From Pseudomonas sp. N40(2020) (lineage in GTDB: Bacteria; Pseudomonadota; Gammaproteobacteria; Pseudomonadales; Pseudomonadaceae), in NCBI RefSeq assembly GCF_014472415.1, contig NZ_JACSZV010000002.1, positions 211,899-275,898 of the forward strand: a DNA stretch of 64,000 nt, in the 5' to 3' direction. A program made the position numbers and the translations under genes. Below, in pieces: positions 35,383 through 43,563 of the stretch. A model generated the notes under the pieces. That model saw nothing but the letters and a program-made list of their open reading frames with translations. It searched no databases and was not told where the DNA came from. Positions within the stretch are counted from its first letter, which is position 1, and every line of letters starts with the position of its first letter.

Positions 35383-36225
35383 TCAGCAGGTCAGGCGTTG
35401 CGCTAACAGCGGCAACAACTCTTCGCAAGACCCCTCAATCTTTAAATCCAGCAAATCATCCGCACGGGTCTTGCCCAGATTGATCGCAATCAACGGCTTG
35501 CCACGATCCGCGATCACCCGGCACAGACGAAACGCCGAATAGGCCATCAACGACGACCCCACCACCAGCATCCCCGCTGCATTTTCCGCCGCCGCCATGG
35601 CCCGGGCCGCCGTGGGTTGCGCGACGTTTTCGCCGAAAAACACCACATCCGGTTTCATCCGCTCACCGGCGCAATGCGGGCAGTGCGGTACCTGAAACCG
35701 CGCTTCGAACGCCGGGTCGAGCAGGGTATCGCCGTCCGGTGCCTGTACTGCGTCGACGCCGGCCAGATACGGATTGTGCATTTCCATCAAGCGCTGAATT
35801 GCATCGCGCTCACTGCGCTGACCGCAATCCAGGCACAGCACGCGATGCAAACTGCCATGCAGTTCGATGACGTCGTGGCTGCCAGCCTGATCGTGCAAGG
35901 TGTCGACGTTTTGCGTGATCAAAGCGCTGATCCGCCCTTGGCTCTGCAAACCGGCCAGTGCCTCGTGCGCCGCATTCGGCCGCGCCTGACGCACCCGAGG
36001 CCAACCGAGCATCGCCCGCGCCCAATAACGACGGCGTGATTCCGGGGCGGCGAGGAATTCCTGATACATCATTGGCTGCCGGCCTCGGCGCACACCGTCG
36101 CTGTCGCGGTAATCGGGGATGCCCGATGGCGTGCTGATGCCGGCGCCGGTCAGCACAAGAAAGTCACCATCGGCCATCGCCTGTTGCAGCGTGTCGAGGT
36201 GTTCGCGGATCGGGCTGTCGAGCAT
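35383..36225 (-). CDS. Sirtuin-type NAD-dependent protein deacylase
   Basis: A 280-residue Sir2 enzyme that removes acyl groups from lysines using NAD. Present are the NAD-binding LTGAGISTPSGIPDYRD, the ALITQNVDTLHDQAG and IELHGSLH blocks with the catalytic histidine, two zinc-binding CxxC pairs (CLDC, CPHC) and VGSSLMAYSAFRL. The GISTPSGIPDYR form and the loop with RRYWARAMLGWP resemble class II (SIRT4-like) sirtuins more than E. coli CobB. It is transcribed alone, convergent with the LysR gene. Confidence 0.9.
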   Translation of the reverse strand: MLDSPIREHLDTLQQAMADGDFLVLTGAGISTPSGIPDYRDSDGVRRGRQPMMYQEFLAAPESRRRYWARAMLGWPRVRQARPNAAHEALAGLQSQGRISALITQNVDTLHDQAGSHDVIELHGSLHRVLCLDCGQRSERDAIQRLMEMHNPYLAGVDAVQAPDGDTLLDPAFEARFQVPHCPHCAGERMKPDVVFFGENVAQPTAARAMAAAENAAGMLVVGSSLMAYSAFRLCRVIADRGKPLIAINLGKTRADDLLDLKIEGSCEELLPLLAQRLTC

Positions 36226-36279
36226 GGTCAGCGCTCCGGGGAAGACGGTGCCAGCAGGTTAGCACGCGATCCGCGCGAC

Positions 36280-37326
36280 TTACTTACGCGCCTCCAGAAT
36301 CAGATTGAACGGTGTTTGCGTGGCGCGTCGGAAGTGATTGAACCCCGCCTCGCTAAATACTTTGCGCAGACGCATTTCCCCCGCTTGTGCGCCGAGACCG
36401 AGGCCGACTTCCTGGGACAGCGAGTTCGGCGTGCAAATAAACGTCGACGCTGCGTAAAACAACCGTCCGACCGGGTTGATGTTGTCGTCCAGCGTGTCGT
36501 TGGCGAACGGCTCGACCAGCAACACCGTGCCGTCCTCTTTCAGCGAGTCGTAAGCGTGACGCGCCGCGCCGACCGGGTCGCCCATGTCGTGCAGGCAGTC
36601 GAAATAGCAGATCAGATCGTAGTCATCACCGGGGTAACTTTTCGCAGTGCCCTGGAAAAACTTCGCCCGACTGCCGACGCCGCCTTCTTCGGCGCGTTGC
36701 GTGGCGACGGTGACCGACGGTGCGTGGTAGTCGTAGCCGACGAAGCGCGAGTTGGGAAACGCCTGGGCCATGATCACCGTCGAGGCACCGTGGCCGCAGC
36801 CGATGTCGGCAACTTTCGCGCCGTTTTCCAGTTTGGCGACGACGCCGTCCAGCGCCGGCAACCATTCGGCGATCAGGTGTCCTTTGTAGCCAGGACGGAA
36901 AAACCGTTCGGTGCCGGTGAACATGCACGGATGGTGATCGCCCCAGGGCAGGGCACCGTTGCCGCGCATGGCTTTGACCAGTTTGTCCTTGTCATGGAAA
37001 AACGACGCCACCACGCCCAGTCCGCCGGCGACATACACCGGCGAGTCTTCGACGGCCAGCGCCAGCGCGTGCTCTTCTGGCAGGCGGAACTGGCCATCGT
37101 GGTGCTCCATGTAGCCGGAGGCGGCGTGGGCGCTGAGCCATTCACGCACCAGACGGGGGTTGCAGGTGGTTTTTGCGGCGAGGGCTTCGGGGCTGATCGG
37201 CTGACTGTCGGCCATCGCCCGGTACAAACCGAGTTCTTCGCCGACGATGACATTGGCCAGCATCGCCGCGCCGCCCATGTCGTTGACCAGTTTGCCCATG
37301 AATTCGTTGAGTCGGGACTCGTCCAT
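36280..37326 (-). CDS. Class I SAM-dependent methyltransferase with winged-helix domain
   Basis: A 348-residue methyltransferase. The first 130 residues form a helical/winged-helix part like the dimerisation domains of O-methyltransferases. The SAM-binding motif VADIGCGHGAST follows near residue 175, with CYFDCLHDMGDP near residue 245. ATG 37326 has AGGAG nine bases upstream; the 53 upstream codons are rejected. The substrate is unknown, and close relatives are annotated only as methyltransferases. It is a single gene next to the DUF692 control region, divergently oriented. Confidence 0.8.
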   Translation of the reverse strand: MDESRLNEFMGKLVNDMGGAAMLANVIVGEELGLYRAMADSQPISPEALAAKTTCNPRLVREWLSAHAASGYMEHHDGQFRLPEEHALALAVEDSPVYVAGGLGVVASFFHDKDKLVKAMRGNGALPWGDHHPCMFTGTERFFRPGYKGHLIAEWLPALDGVVAKLENGAKVADIGCGHGASTVIMAQAFPNSRFVGYDYHAPSVTVATQRAEEGGVGSRAKFFQGTAKSYPGDDYDLICYFDCLHDMGDPVGAARHAYDSLKEDGTVLLVEPFANDTLDDNINPVGRLFYAASTFICTPNSLSQEVGLGLGAQAGEMRLRKVFSEAGFNHFRRATQTPFNLILEARK

Positions 37327-37497
37327 CACATGTGCTCCTGAAACAGGATCACAGTCCGGCGGCGTTGAGGGTCGAGGCATGCGCCACCGGGCGGTGGTCA
37401 CGGAAACGGGCAGGGCACAACTAAAGTCCTGCAGCCCCCTCGACTGGGTCATGAAAGAGTCTAGCCCCGTTTTTGCGACAAACACTGAGCAAAATGC

Positions 37498-37580
37498 AGG
37501 AGTGAGCCTGCTCGCGAAAGCGTTGGGTCAGTCACTCCTGATTCGACTGAAATAACGCTATCGCGAGCAGGCTCACTCCT
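37498..37580. repeat. REP pair, GAGCCTGCTCGCGA family
   Basis: Two perfectly inverted 20-base arms (37498-37517 and 37561-37580) of the common Pseudomonas GTGAGCCTGCTCGCG REP type. The same family occurs at 44704-44796, 55734-55825 and 63926-64000. Confidence 0.9.
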
Positions 37581-37609
37581 ACAGGGATTTATGCCGATCA
37601 GGAGGGGGA

Positions 37610-37645
37610 TGTATCGCTGTGTATCACGTTGGCTGGGGGATACAC
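37610..37645 (+). promoter_or_regulatory. Composite operator A upstream of DUF692
   Basis: TGTATC at 37610 and 37620 form a direct repeat with a 10-base period, as for OmpR-type dimers. GATACAC follows at 37639, 29 bases from the first half-site. The same three-part layout occurs twice in the regulator/small-protein intergenic region (41482 and 41550). It ends 87 bases before the DUF692 start. Confidence 0.75.
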
Positions 37646-37732
37646 GCGGCTGCATATATCGGGTTGACTGAACACAGTGGCGATACAGCCGAAGGCTCAA
37701 CTGGGCAGGCCAATCACCCGAGGTCAGCCCCC

Positions 37733-38572
37733 ATGCAAACCCCTCAATCATCATCGCCACCCAGCGTCGGCCTGGGTCTGCGTCGTGGTCTGTTGAAAGA
37801 CCTGCAAGCCGCACGCACCGGCGATTTCGACTTTCTTGAGGTCGCCCCGGAAAACTGGATCGGCGTCGGCGGTGCCAATGGCGCTGCGTTGCGCGAGCTG
37901 GCCGAGCGCTATCCGTTGTCCTGTCACGGATTGTCGCTGTCGCTTGGCGGGCCTGCGCCGCTGGACATCGGTTTTCTGCATGAAGTGCGAGTGTTTCTCG
38001 ACCATCACCACGTGCAGCATTACAGCGAACACCTGAGCTATTGCAGCGACGACGGCCATCTCTACGACTTGCTGCCACTGCCGTTCACCGAGGAAGCGGT
38101 GCACCATGTCGCCGCCCGCATCCGCCAATCCCAGGACATCCTTGGTCGGCGTCTGGCGGTAGAAAACGTCTCCTATTACGCCGCACCGCGTCAGGACATG
38201 GATGAAGTGACCTTCACCAACGCCGTTTTGCGCGAGGCTGATTGCGATCTGCTTCTGGACGTCAACAACGTTTACGTCAACTCGATCAACCACGGTTTCG
38301 ATCCGCAGGATTTTCTGGCCCGGATCGAGCCGGGCAGGGTGGTCGGCATGCACGTGGCCGGGCATTTCGACGAGTCCGATACGCTGAAAATCGACACCCA
38401 TGGCGCTTCGGTAAAACCGGTGGTGTGGTCGTTGCTGGCCGAGGCCTATGCCCGGTTCGGCGCACGGCCGACGCTACTGGAGCGGGATTTCAATTTCCCG
38501 GCATTTTCCGAACTGGTGGCGGAGCTGCAGACCATTCGCCACCTGCAAAAACAGGAGGTCAGCCGTGGATAA
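37733..38572 (+). CDS. DUF692 (MbnB/BufB-type) peptide-modifying iron enzyme
   Basis: A 279-residue TIM-barrel protein of the DUF692 family, whose studied members (MbnB, TglH, HvfB) use a multi-iron centre to oxidise cysteines of ribosomal peptides, for example to oxazolone/thioamide groups that bind copper. All hallmark blocks are present: [54 protein letters not shown] and LLERDFN. ATG 37733 has GAGG nine bases upstream. It overlaps the DUF2063 partner gene by eight bases. No DUF2282 or other precursor gene precedes it, which is unusual. Operator A lies upstream. Confidence 0.9.
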   Translation: MQTPQSSSPPSVGLGLRRGLLKDLQAARTGDFDFLEVAPENWIGVGGANGAALRELAERYPLSCHGLSLSLGGPAPLDIGFLHEVRVFLDHHHVQHYSEHLSYCSDDGHLYDLLPLPFTEEAVHHVAARIRQSQDILGRRLAVENVSYYAAPRQDMDEVTFTNAVLREADCDLLLDVNNVYVNSINHGFDPQDFLARIEPGRVVGMHVAGHFDESDTLKIDTHGASVKPVVWSLLAEAYARFGARPTLLERDFNFPAFSELVAELQTIRHLQKQEVSRG

Positions 38573-39308
38573 TCTTTTACTGCAACAACAGGTGCTGACG
38601 CGCTATCTGCGTGATCCCGATCAACAGACACCTCCCCCCGAAATGAACGTCGCACGAGTCAACGTGTACCGCGATCTGGTGTTCAACAATCTCTCGCAAT
38701 TGTTGAGTGGCACCTTTCCGGTGCTGATCCGGATTATCGGCGATCAGCGCTGGCGCACGCTGGTTCGTGGCTTTTTGCGTGATTACCGTGCGCAGACGCC
38801 GAAATTCGGTGAGATTGCCGAGGAATTTGTCGATTACCTTTCGGCAGCCCCGGCAGTGTTGTCCAACTTCCCCCCGTTTGTGCTGGAACTGGCGCATTAC
38901 GAGTGGGTGGAAATGGTCTTGCAGCAGTCAGACGCCATGCCCTTGCCGTTCACGGATGCGACATTGTTGCTGGAGCGGCCGTTACAGGTATCGGCATTGG
39001 CCTGGCCGTTGGCTTATACCTGGCCGGTGCAGTTGCTTGGGCCAGATCACCAGCCCTCGTCACCACCGGCACAACCGACACTGTTGCTGGTACGGCGGGA
39101 GGCGGATTTCGGTGTGAAGTTCTCTGAGTTGAGTCCGCTGGCCTGGCGGTTGTTGCAGCGCATTGGTGAGTTGCCGCAGTTGACCGGGCGTGAGCAGTTG
39201 CAAGGATTGGCGCAAGAGGCAGAACAGTTTGCGGACGCGTTGTTCATGGATAACGGCTTGGTGCTGTTGCAGCAAATGCATGAAGACGGCGCCATCGGCA
39301 TTCTTTAA
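38565..39308 (+). CDS. DUF2063 (HvfC/BufC-type) partner protein
   Basis: A 247-residue protein with the DUF2063 N-terminal domain ([58 protein letters not shown]). It is the standard partner of DUF692 enzymes and in related systems helps bind the precursor peptide. The GTG start at 38565 has a perfect AGGAGG six bases before it, inside the end of the DUF692 gene, so translation is coupled. The C-terminal half is the usual variable helical part. It ends at a REP hairpin and converges on the sensor kinase gene. Confidence 0.88.
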   Translation: MDNLLLQQQVLTRYLRDPDQQTPPPEMNVARVNVYRDLVFNNLSQLLSGTFPVLIRIIGDQRWRTLVRGFLRDYRAQTPKFGEIAEEFVDYLSAAPAVLSNFPPFVLELAHYEWVEMVLQQSDAMPLPFTDATLLLERPLQVSALAWPLAYTWPVQLLGPDHQPSSPPAQPTLLLVRREADFGVKFSELSPLAWRLLQRIGELPQLTGREQLQGLAQEAEQFADALFMDNGLVLLQQMHEDGAIGIL

Positions 39309-39322
39309 ATCAACTTAAAACA

Positions 39323-39348
39323 CTGTGGGAGCAAGCTCGCTCCCACAG
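39323..39348. repeat. Single REP hairpin acting as terminator
   Basis: CTGTGGGAGC-AAGC-tcGCTCCCACAG folds into a tight hairpin between the convergent DUF2063 and sensor kinase genes. It is a single REP unit and probably ends both transcripts. Confidence 0.75.
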
Positions 39349-39364
39349 GTTTATTGCAGTGATC

Positions 39365-40672
39365 TCAAGATTGCAGCGGTATCCGCAGCTCCGCACACAA
39401 GCCACCACCCTCACGGTTGCTCAGGGTCAGCGAACCACCCAACGCCATCGCCAGTTGCTGGGCAATGGCCAGTCCCAGCCCTGTGCCACCGGTATCGCGG
39501 TTGCGCGAGTTTTCCACGCGGTAGAACGGTTCCATCACCTGCGTAAGTTCCGCTTCGGCAATGCCCGGGCCGCGATCCATGACGGTGATCGACAGGCTGC
39601 CCTTGTTCGCCTCGACCCACACCTCAGCGGCACCGGCGAACTTCAGGGCGTTGTCGGTCAGGTTGACCAGCACCCGGCGCAACGCGTGCGGGCGGGTGTC
39701 GACCACCACCGCACTCTTGCCGACCAGCTGCACGTCCTTGTCCATGTCCTGATAGTCGAACACCAGGCTTTCGAGGAATGAATCCATGTTGGTGCGTCGA
39801 CTCTCTTCGGTCGAGCCATGAATGCTGCGGGCGTAGGCCACGCCTTCGCGCACCAGATGTTCCATCTCGCCGAGGTCGTTGCACAGTTTGTCCCGTTCCG
39901 CCGAATCGTCCATGAACTCGGCGCGCAGTTTCATCCGCGTGATGGGGGTTTGCAGGTCGTGGGAGATCGCCGCCAGCAGTTGCATGCGTTCTTTGAGGTA
40001 GGCGGCGATACGCGCCTGCATCGCGTTGAAGGCACGGGCGGCGTAGATCACCTCGTTCGGGCCTGTCTCGTCCAGATGGATCGGGTGGGCGTTGGGGTCA
40101 AGGGTTTCGACAGCGTTCGCCAGGCGCGTGAGCGGGCGGATGGCGATGCGCACTGCCAGCCAAGTGCAGGCGATCATCAGCGCCAATTGGCCGAGCAGCA
40201 CCACCGGCAACCAAGGCGACAGGGGTACCATCGCCGGACGCACGTCGATGGTCACCGGGCTGCCGTCGCTCAGGCGCAAATGGCCCTGAAAGTGTTTTTT
40301 CGGACCGGGAATGTCGGTGAAGGTCAGGGGGTATTTTTCGCCGATGGCTTCAGTGATCGAAGTGACCGCAACGGGCACATCGGCAGGCTTGATCGGCGTA
40401 CCGCGGTCACCTTCGCTCAGTAGATAACCGTAGTTTTTCCGCGCCAGACGCTTGAGCCAGGCCGGGCGCTCTTCGGAGGGCAAGCGATCAAGGATCGCAA
40501 TCGAGGTCGAGACGTCGGTTTCCAGATTGCCCAGCATCGTGTCTTTCGCACTCTGGTAACGCTCGTAATACTGCGCACCGAACGACAGCGCCTGGGCGAG
40601 GATCAGCCCTACCAGAAAAATCAGCGACACCCGCGAGGCGAGGGTGCGCGGCCAGTGCAGATTGATGGTCAT
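39365..40672 (-). CDS. Sensor histidine kinase
   Basis: A 435-residue inner-membrane kinase. One membrane helix lies at about 13-35, then a periplasmic sensor region of about 110 residues, a second helix near 155-180 and a HAMP linker. The HisKA phosphoacceptor is His238 in ISHDLQTPITRMKLR. The ATPase domain ends with the N box LVNLTDNALKFAG, DRGPGIAEAEL and GGTGLGLAIAQQLA. Its ATG overlaps the response regulator stop by four bases. The periplasmic domain has no obvious metal-binding cysteine or histidine cluster, so the signal stays open; copper or oxidants are guesses from the neighbours. Confidence 0.9.
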   Translation of the reverse strand: MTINLHWPRTLASRVSLIFLVGLILAQALSFGAQYYERYQSAKDTMLGNLETDVSTSIAILDRLPSEERPAWLKRLARKNYGYLLSEGDRGTPIKPADVPVAVTSITEAIGEKYPLTFTDIPGPKKHFQGHLRLSDGSPVTIDVRPAMVPLSPWLPVVLLGQLALMIACTWLAVRIAIRPLTRLANAVETLDPNAHPIHLDETGPNEVIYAARAFNAMQARIAAYLKERMQLLAAISHDLQTPITRMKLRAEFMDDSAERDKLCNDLGEMEHLVREGVAYARSIHGSTEESRRTNMDSFLESLVFDYQDMDKDVQLVGKSAVVVDTRPHALRRVLVNLTDNALKFAGAAEVWVEANKGSLSITVMDRGPGIAEAELTQVMEPFYRVENSRNRDTGGTGLGLAIAQQLAMALGGSLTLSNREGGGLCAELRIPLQS

Positions 40673-41409
40673 GCCGTGGCACCGAGGATCTCGACCGGCA
40701 GTGAGAACACATAACCTTCGCTGCGCACGGTCTTGATGTACGCCGGTTCACGGGCGTCATCCAGCAGGCGCTGGCGCAGACGGCTGACCAGCAGATCAAT
40801 CGAACGATCGAACAGGTCGGCGTCACGGCCCTGGGTCAGGTTGAGCAATTGATCGCGGCTGAGTACCCGTTGCGGATGATCGAGAAATACCCGCAGCAAG
40901 CGATATTCGGCGCCACTCAGCGCCACCATGGTGCCGTCCTTGTCCAGCAGGTGGCGGGCCGAGGTGTCCAGTTGCCAACGGCCGAACGCCAGCAATCGAC
41001 CGGCTTCGGTGACCACCAGATTCGGCGGCAGCATTCGCGTGCGGCGCAGCACGGCGTTGATCCGCGCCAGCAATTCACGGGCGGCGAAGGGTTTGGTCAG
41101 GTAGTCGTCGGCGCCCATTTCCAGGCCGATGATCCGATCGGTTTCATCGTTGCGGGCGGTCAGCATCAAGACCGGCGTGGCTTTATGCTTGCCGACGCGC
41201 AGCTCGCGGCACAACTGCAGGCCATCGTCGCCGGGCATCATGATGTCGAGCACGATCAGGTCGACGGTATTGGATTCGAGAAAACTGCGCATCTGCCGGC
41301 CATCAGCAACGACTGTAGTGCGCAGGCCGTTTTTCTTCAGGTAATTGCCGACCAGTTCGCGGATCTCGCGGTCGTCGTCGACGATCAGGATGTGATCGAC
41401 ATGTTCCAT
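40669..41409 (-). CDS. OmpR-family response regulator
   Basis: A 246-residue regulator: receiver domain with Asp55 as phosphoacceptor (VLDIMMPG) and the acidic pocket VDDD, then an OmpR-type winged-helix DNA-binding domain ending VRSEGYVFSLP. Such proteins bind direct repeats spaced by one helical turn, exactly the TGTATC-N4-TGTATC pattern found upstream of this gene and of the DUF692 operon. It is the first gene of the regulator/kinase operon. It most likely controls itself, the small secreted proteins with DipZ, and the DUF692-DUF2063 pair. Confidence 0.9.
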   Translation of the reverse strand: MEHVDHILIVDDDREIRELVGNYLKKNGLRTTVVADGRQMRSFLESNTVDLIVLDIMMPGDDGLQLCRELRVGKHKATPVLMLTARNDETDRIIGLEMGADDYLTKPFAARELLARINAVLRRTRMLPPNLVVTEAGRLLAFGRWQLDTSARHLLDKDGTMVALSGAEYRLLRVFLDHPQRVLSRDQLLNLTQGRDADLFDRSIDLLVSRLRQRLLDDAREPAYIKTVRSEGYVFSLPVEILGATA

Positions 41410-41481
41410 GGGGCCAGACCTCTAGCAAAGTGGAGATGACGTGCAGTCTATAGAGCCTGCAACGGCTCGCCTGCCTGCCTT

Positions 41482-41517
41482 TGTATTGCAGTGTATCTGC
41501 CGTGACGACCGATACAC
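41482..41517 (+). promoter_or_regulatory. Composite operator B
   Basis: TGTATT at 41482 and TGTATC at 41492 (10-base period), then GATACAC at 41511, 29 bases from the first half-site. It starts 73 bases upstream of the response regulator start on the other strand. Confidence 0.7.
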
Positions 41518-41549
41518 GGGGACGCAAAAACACGATTTTTTCAGGGCTT

Positions 41550-41585
41550 TGTATCGCTGTGTATCCCCCGGTGGCAAGGATACAC
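41550..41585 (+). promoter_or_regulatory. Composite operator C
   Basis: TGTATCGCTGTGTATC at 41550-41565 is identical to the same part of operator A, and GATACAC follows at 41579 with the same 29-base offset. A TTTAAA-like -10 follows at about 41591. It lies upstream of the DUF2790 gene in the same orientation as operator A has toward DUF692. Confidence 0.75.
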
Positions 41586-41715
41586 AACCATTTAAACCCG
41601 CCGCTTCCCGACACATACGGGATACCTCGCGAGCTTTAAATGAGCTCCATCGAGGCACACCAAACAGCCTCGGCTCAATCAACGATCTATCCATTGAAGC
41701 CTTGAGGAAAACACC

Positions 41716-41979
41716 ATGAACAACAAATCCGTAATCGCCGCTTGTCTGTTCGCCGCCCTGAACATCTGCACCCTGTCGGCCCGCGCCGAAGCGGATGTCG
41801 CCGCGCAAACCTACACCTACGGCACCCATCTGGATATCCAGAAAGTGATCTCGCTGACACAGGACAACTCGGTGACCTGCGGCATCGTCGATGCGCAAAT
41901 GACCTACCTGGATTCGGCCGGCAAAACCCGAGTCCTCGATTACAGCAAATTCGCTGACGGCTGCAACAACGACAACTGA
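41716..41979 (+). CDS. Small secreted DUF2790-family protein
   Basis: An 87-residue protein with a Sec signal (cleavage near LSARAEA). The mature part YTYGTHLDIQKVISLTQD...CGIVDAQMTYLDSAGKTRVLDYSKFADGC fits DUF2790, a Pseudomonas family of small periplasmic proteins. The two cysteines (in VTCGIV and DGCNND) probably form a disulfide. GAGGA lies nine bases before the ATG. It is the first gene downstream of operator C and is followed 27 bases later by another small secreted protein. Function is unknown. Confidence 0.8.
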   Translation: MNNKSVIAACLFAALNICTLSARAEADVAAQTYTYGTHLDIQKVISLTQDNSVTCGIVDAQMTYLDSAGKTRVLDYSKFADGCNNDN

Positions 41980-42006
41980 GTCATCACCCCTTTCAGGAGC
42001 CTCACC

Positions 42007-42303
42007 ATGAACAACGTCTCGCGCTTTCTCACTGCTGTTGCTTTCGCTTTCGCAGGTGTTGCTACCCATGCCAATGCTGCGGTTGAACAGCATAGCTGCA
42101 ACAGCGGCAGCTGTTTTCAACTGACGCCGATGGCCAAAAAGGCCAGCGACGCCTTGATCGCGGCGGATGGCTCCAGCCGCACACCGCAAGGACAAATGGT
42201 TGCCGCGGACGGCTCCAGCCGTACACCGCAAGGACAGATGGTTGCTGAAAACGGCGCCAGTCACACTCCGCAGGGGCAGTGGCTTGAAAGCCAAAGTGCC
42301 TGA
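42007..42303 (+). CDS. Small secreted protein with three 14-residue repeats and a CxxxxC motif
   Basis: A 98-residue protein with a Sec signal (cleavage near HANAA). The short mature part holds the pair HSCNSGSC, a helical stretch, and then three tandem repeats of AADGSSRTPQGQMV (residues 52-65, 66-79 and 80-93, the last diverged). AGGAG lies seven bases before the ATG. I do not recognise a named family. Tandem short repeats and exported cysteines make it a candidate substrate or metal/thiol-binding partner in the module with the DUF692 enzyme and DipZ, but the DUF692 enzymes known to me modify precursors with other core motifs, so this is a hypothesis. Confidence 0.75.
   Translation: MNNVSRFLTAVAFAFAGVATHANAAVEQHSCNSGSCFQLTPMAKKASDALIAADGSSRTPQGQMVAADGSSRTPQGQMVAENGASHTPQGQWLESQSA
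42160..42285 (+). repeat. Three 42-base in-frame tandem repeats
   Basis: Units 42160-42201, 42202-42243 and 42244-42285. The first two differ only at a few synonymous positions and encode identical peptides; the third is diverged. Recent in-frame duplication of the first two is likely. Confidence 0.9.
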
Positions 42304-42351
42304 TGCCCTCGGCACAGGATTCAGTGTTCACATTTATCCAGGGTGACCTTT

Positions 42352-43563
42352 ATGTACCTCATCGCATTCCTCGGCGGTCTGCTGACCGTCCTCAGCCCCT
42401 GCATCCTGCCGGTGGTGCCGTTTCTGTTTGCCGGGGCCAATCGCAGCCGTGCCTCGATCCTGCTGACCCTCGGCGGCATGGCCCTGACCTTTGCGTTGAT
42501 CGCCAGCCTGGCCGTGGTCAGCAGCGAATGGGTGATTCAAGCCAGTAACAGCGGCCGCCACATCGCGCTGATCGTGATGGCGTTGTTCGCCCTGTCGCTG
42601 ATTTCTGCGCGCATCGGTGACTGGCTGACGCGCCCGTTTGTCATGCTCGGCAACCGCCTCGATCCGGACGCCCGGAACAAGACCGGCCCGATGGGTTCAA
42701 TCATGCTGGGTGTTGCCACCGGTCTGTTGTGGGCGCCGTGCGCCGGGCCGATCCTTGGCGTGATTCTCACTGGTGCGATGCTGCAAGGCGCCAATGCACA
42801 GACCAGCCTGTTGCTGCTGGCCTACGGTGCGGGCAGTGCCTTGTCGCTGGGGACGCTGATTTTCGCCGGGCGTGGACTGGTCAACCGCTTGAAACCATCG
42901 ATTCCGTTCACGGGTTGGTTTCGTCGTGGTGCCGGTGTTGCGGTGCTCGCTGCGGCGGCGGTGATTTCTACCGGTGCCGATAAAACGCTACTGGCCGGCA
43001 CCTCCTCCGAGGGCGTTGCCAGCATTGAAAAAAGCGTGCTGGAAAACGTGCCGAAAGTGGTCGATTACTTTGTCAGCAAGGTGCGTGCGGATTCGATGAT
43101 GGATGAGAGCAAAGGCGCGATGCCGTCCCTGGCTGGGGCGGTGCAATGGCTGAATTCGCCGGAACTGAGCGCTGAATCGCTACGCGGCAAAGTAGTGCTG
43201 GTGGATTTCTGGACCTATGACTGCATCAACTGTCAGCGCACCCTGCCGTACGTCAAGGCGTGGGAGCAGAAGTACGGCAAGGACGGCCTCGTCGTGATTG
43301 GCGTACACACCCCGGAATACGGCTTCGAACGGATCATCGACAACGTCAAGGATCAGGTGAAAAAGCTCGGCATCACCTACCCGGTGGCCATCGACAACAA
43401 CTACGCGATCTGGCGCAACTTCGACAATCAGTACTGGCCGGCCCATTACCTGATCGATGCCAAGGGCCAGATGCGTTACAGCCACTTCGGCGAGGGGCGC
43501 TACGAGGCGCAGGAGCAGATGATCCAGCAACTGCTGGAAGAGGCCAAGGCGCCTGCCGCCTGA
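42352..43563 (+). CDS. DipZ-type thiol-disulfide carrier (CcdA membrane domain + TlpA-like domain)
   Basis: A 403-residue fusion. Residues 1-230 are a CcdA/DsbD membrane domain with the paired cysteines Cys17 (SPCILPVVPF) and Cys130 (APCAGPILG). The C-terminal periplasmic part is a thioredoxin/TlpA-like domain with the redox pair Cys291-Cys294 (CINC). It should pass electrons from cytoplasmic thioredoxin across the membrane to periplasmic thiols. ATG 42352 is preferred because AGGGTGA precedes it. As the third gene after operator C it probably keeps cysteines of the small secreted proteins, or of a metal-binding peptide, reduced. Confidence 0.87.
   Translation: MYLIAFLGGLLTVLSPCILPVVPFLFAGANRSRASILLTLGGMALTFALIASLAVVSSEWVIQASNSGRHIALIVMALFALSLISARIGDWLTRPFVMLGNRLDPDARNKTGPMGSIMLGVATGLLWAPCAGPILGVILTGAMLQGANAQTSLLLLAYGAGSALSLGTLIFAGRGLVNRLKPSIPFTGWFRRGAGVAVLAAAAVISTGADKTLLAGTSSEGVASIEKSVLENVPKVVDYFVSKVRADSMMDESKGAMPSLAGAVQWLNSPELSAESLRGKVVLVDFWTYDCINCQRTLPYVKAWEQKYGKDGLVVIGVHTPEYGFERIIDNVKDQVKKLGITYPVAIDNNYAIWRNFDNQYWPAHYLIDAKGQMRYSHFGEGRYEAQEQMIQQLLEEAKAPAA

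Larger units (their letters stand above)
37327..37732. other. Intergenic region upstream of the DUF692 operon
   Basis: This 406-base gap holds the methyltransferase promoter side, a REP pair (37498-37580) and the composite operator at 37610-37645. No convincing gene is present; a 20-codon ORF starting at 37609 overlaps the operator and is rejected. Confidence 0.6.
41410..41715. other. Divergent control region of two-component system and small-protein operon
   Basis: A 306-base gap without genes. It holds two copies of the composite operator (41482-41517 and 41550-41585), enough to serve the divergent promoters of the regulator operon and of the DUF2790 gene. Confidence 0.65.

Noticed and set aside
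37609..37671. 20-codon ORF with two cysteines and an AGGAGGGGG stretch before DUF692, considered as a precursor peptide
   Set aside because: The Shine-Dalgarno-like stretch touches the ATG, and the ORF coincides with operator A, whose sequence recurs in noncoding positions at 41550. It lies upstream of any likely transcription start.
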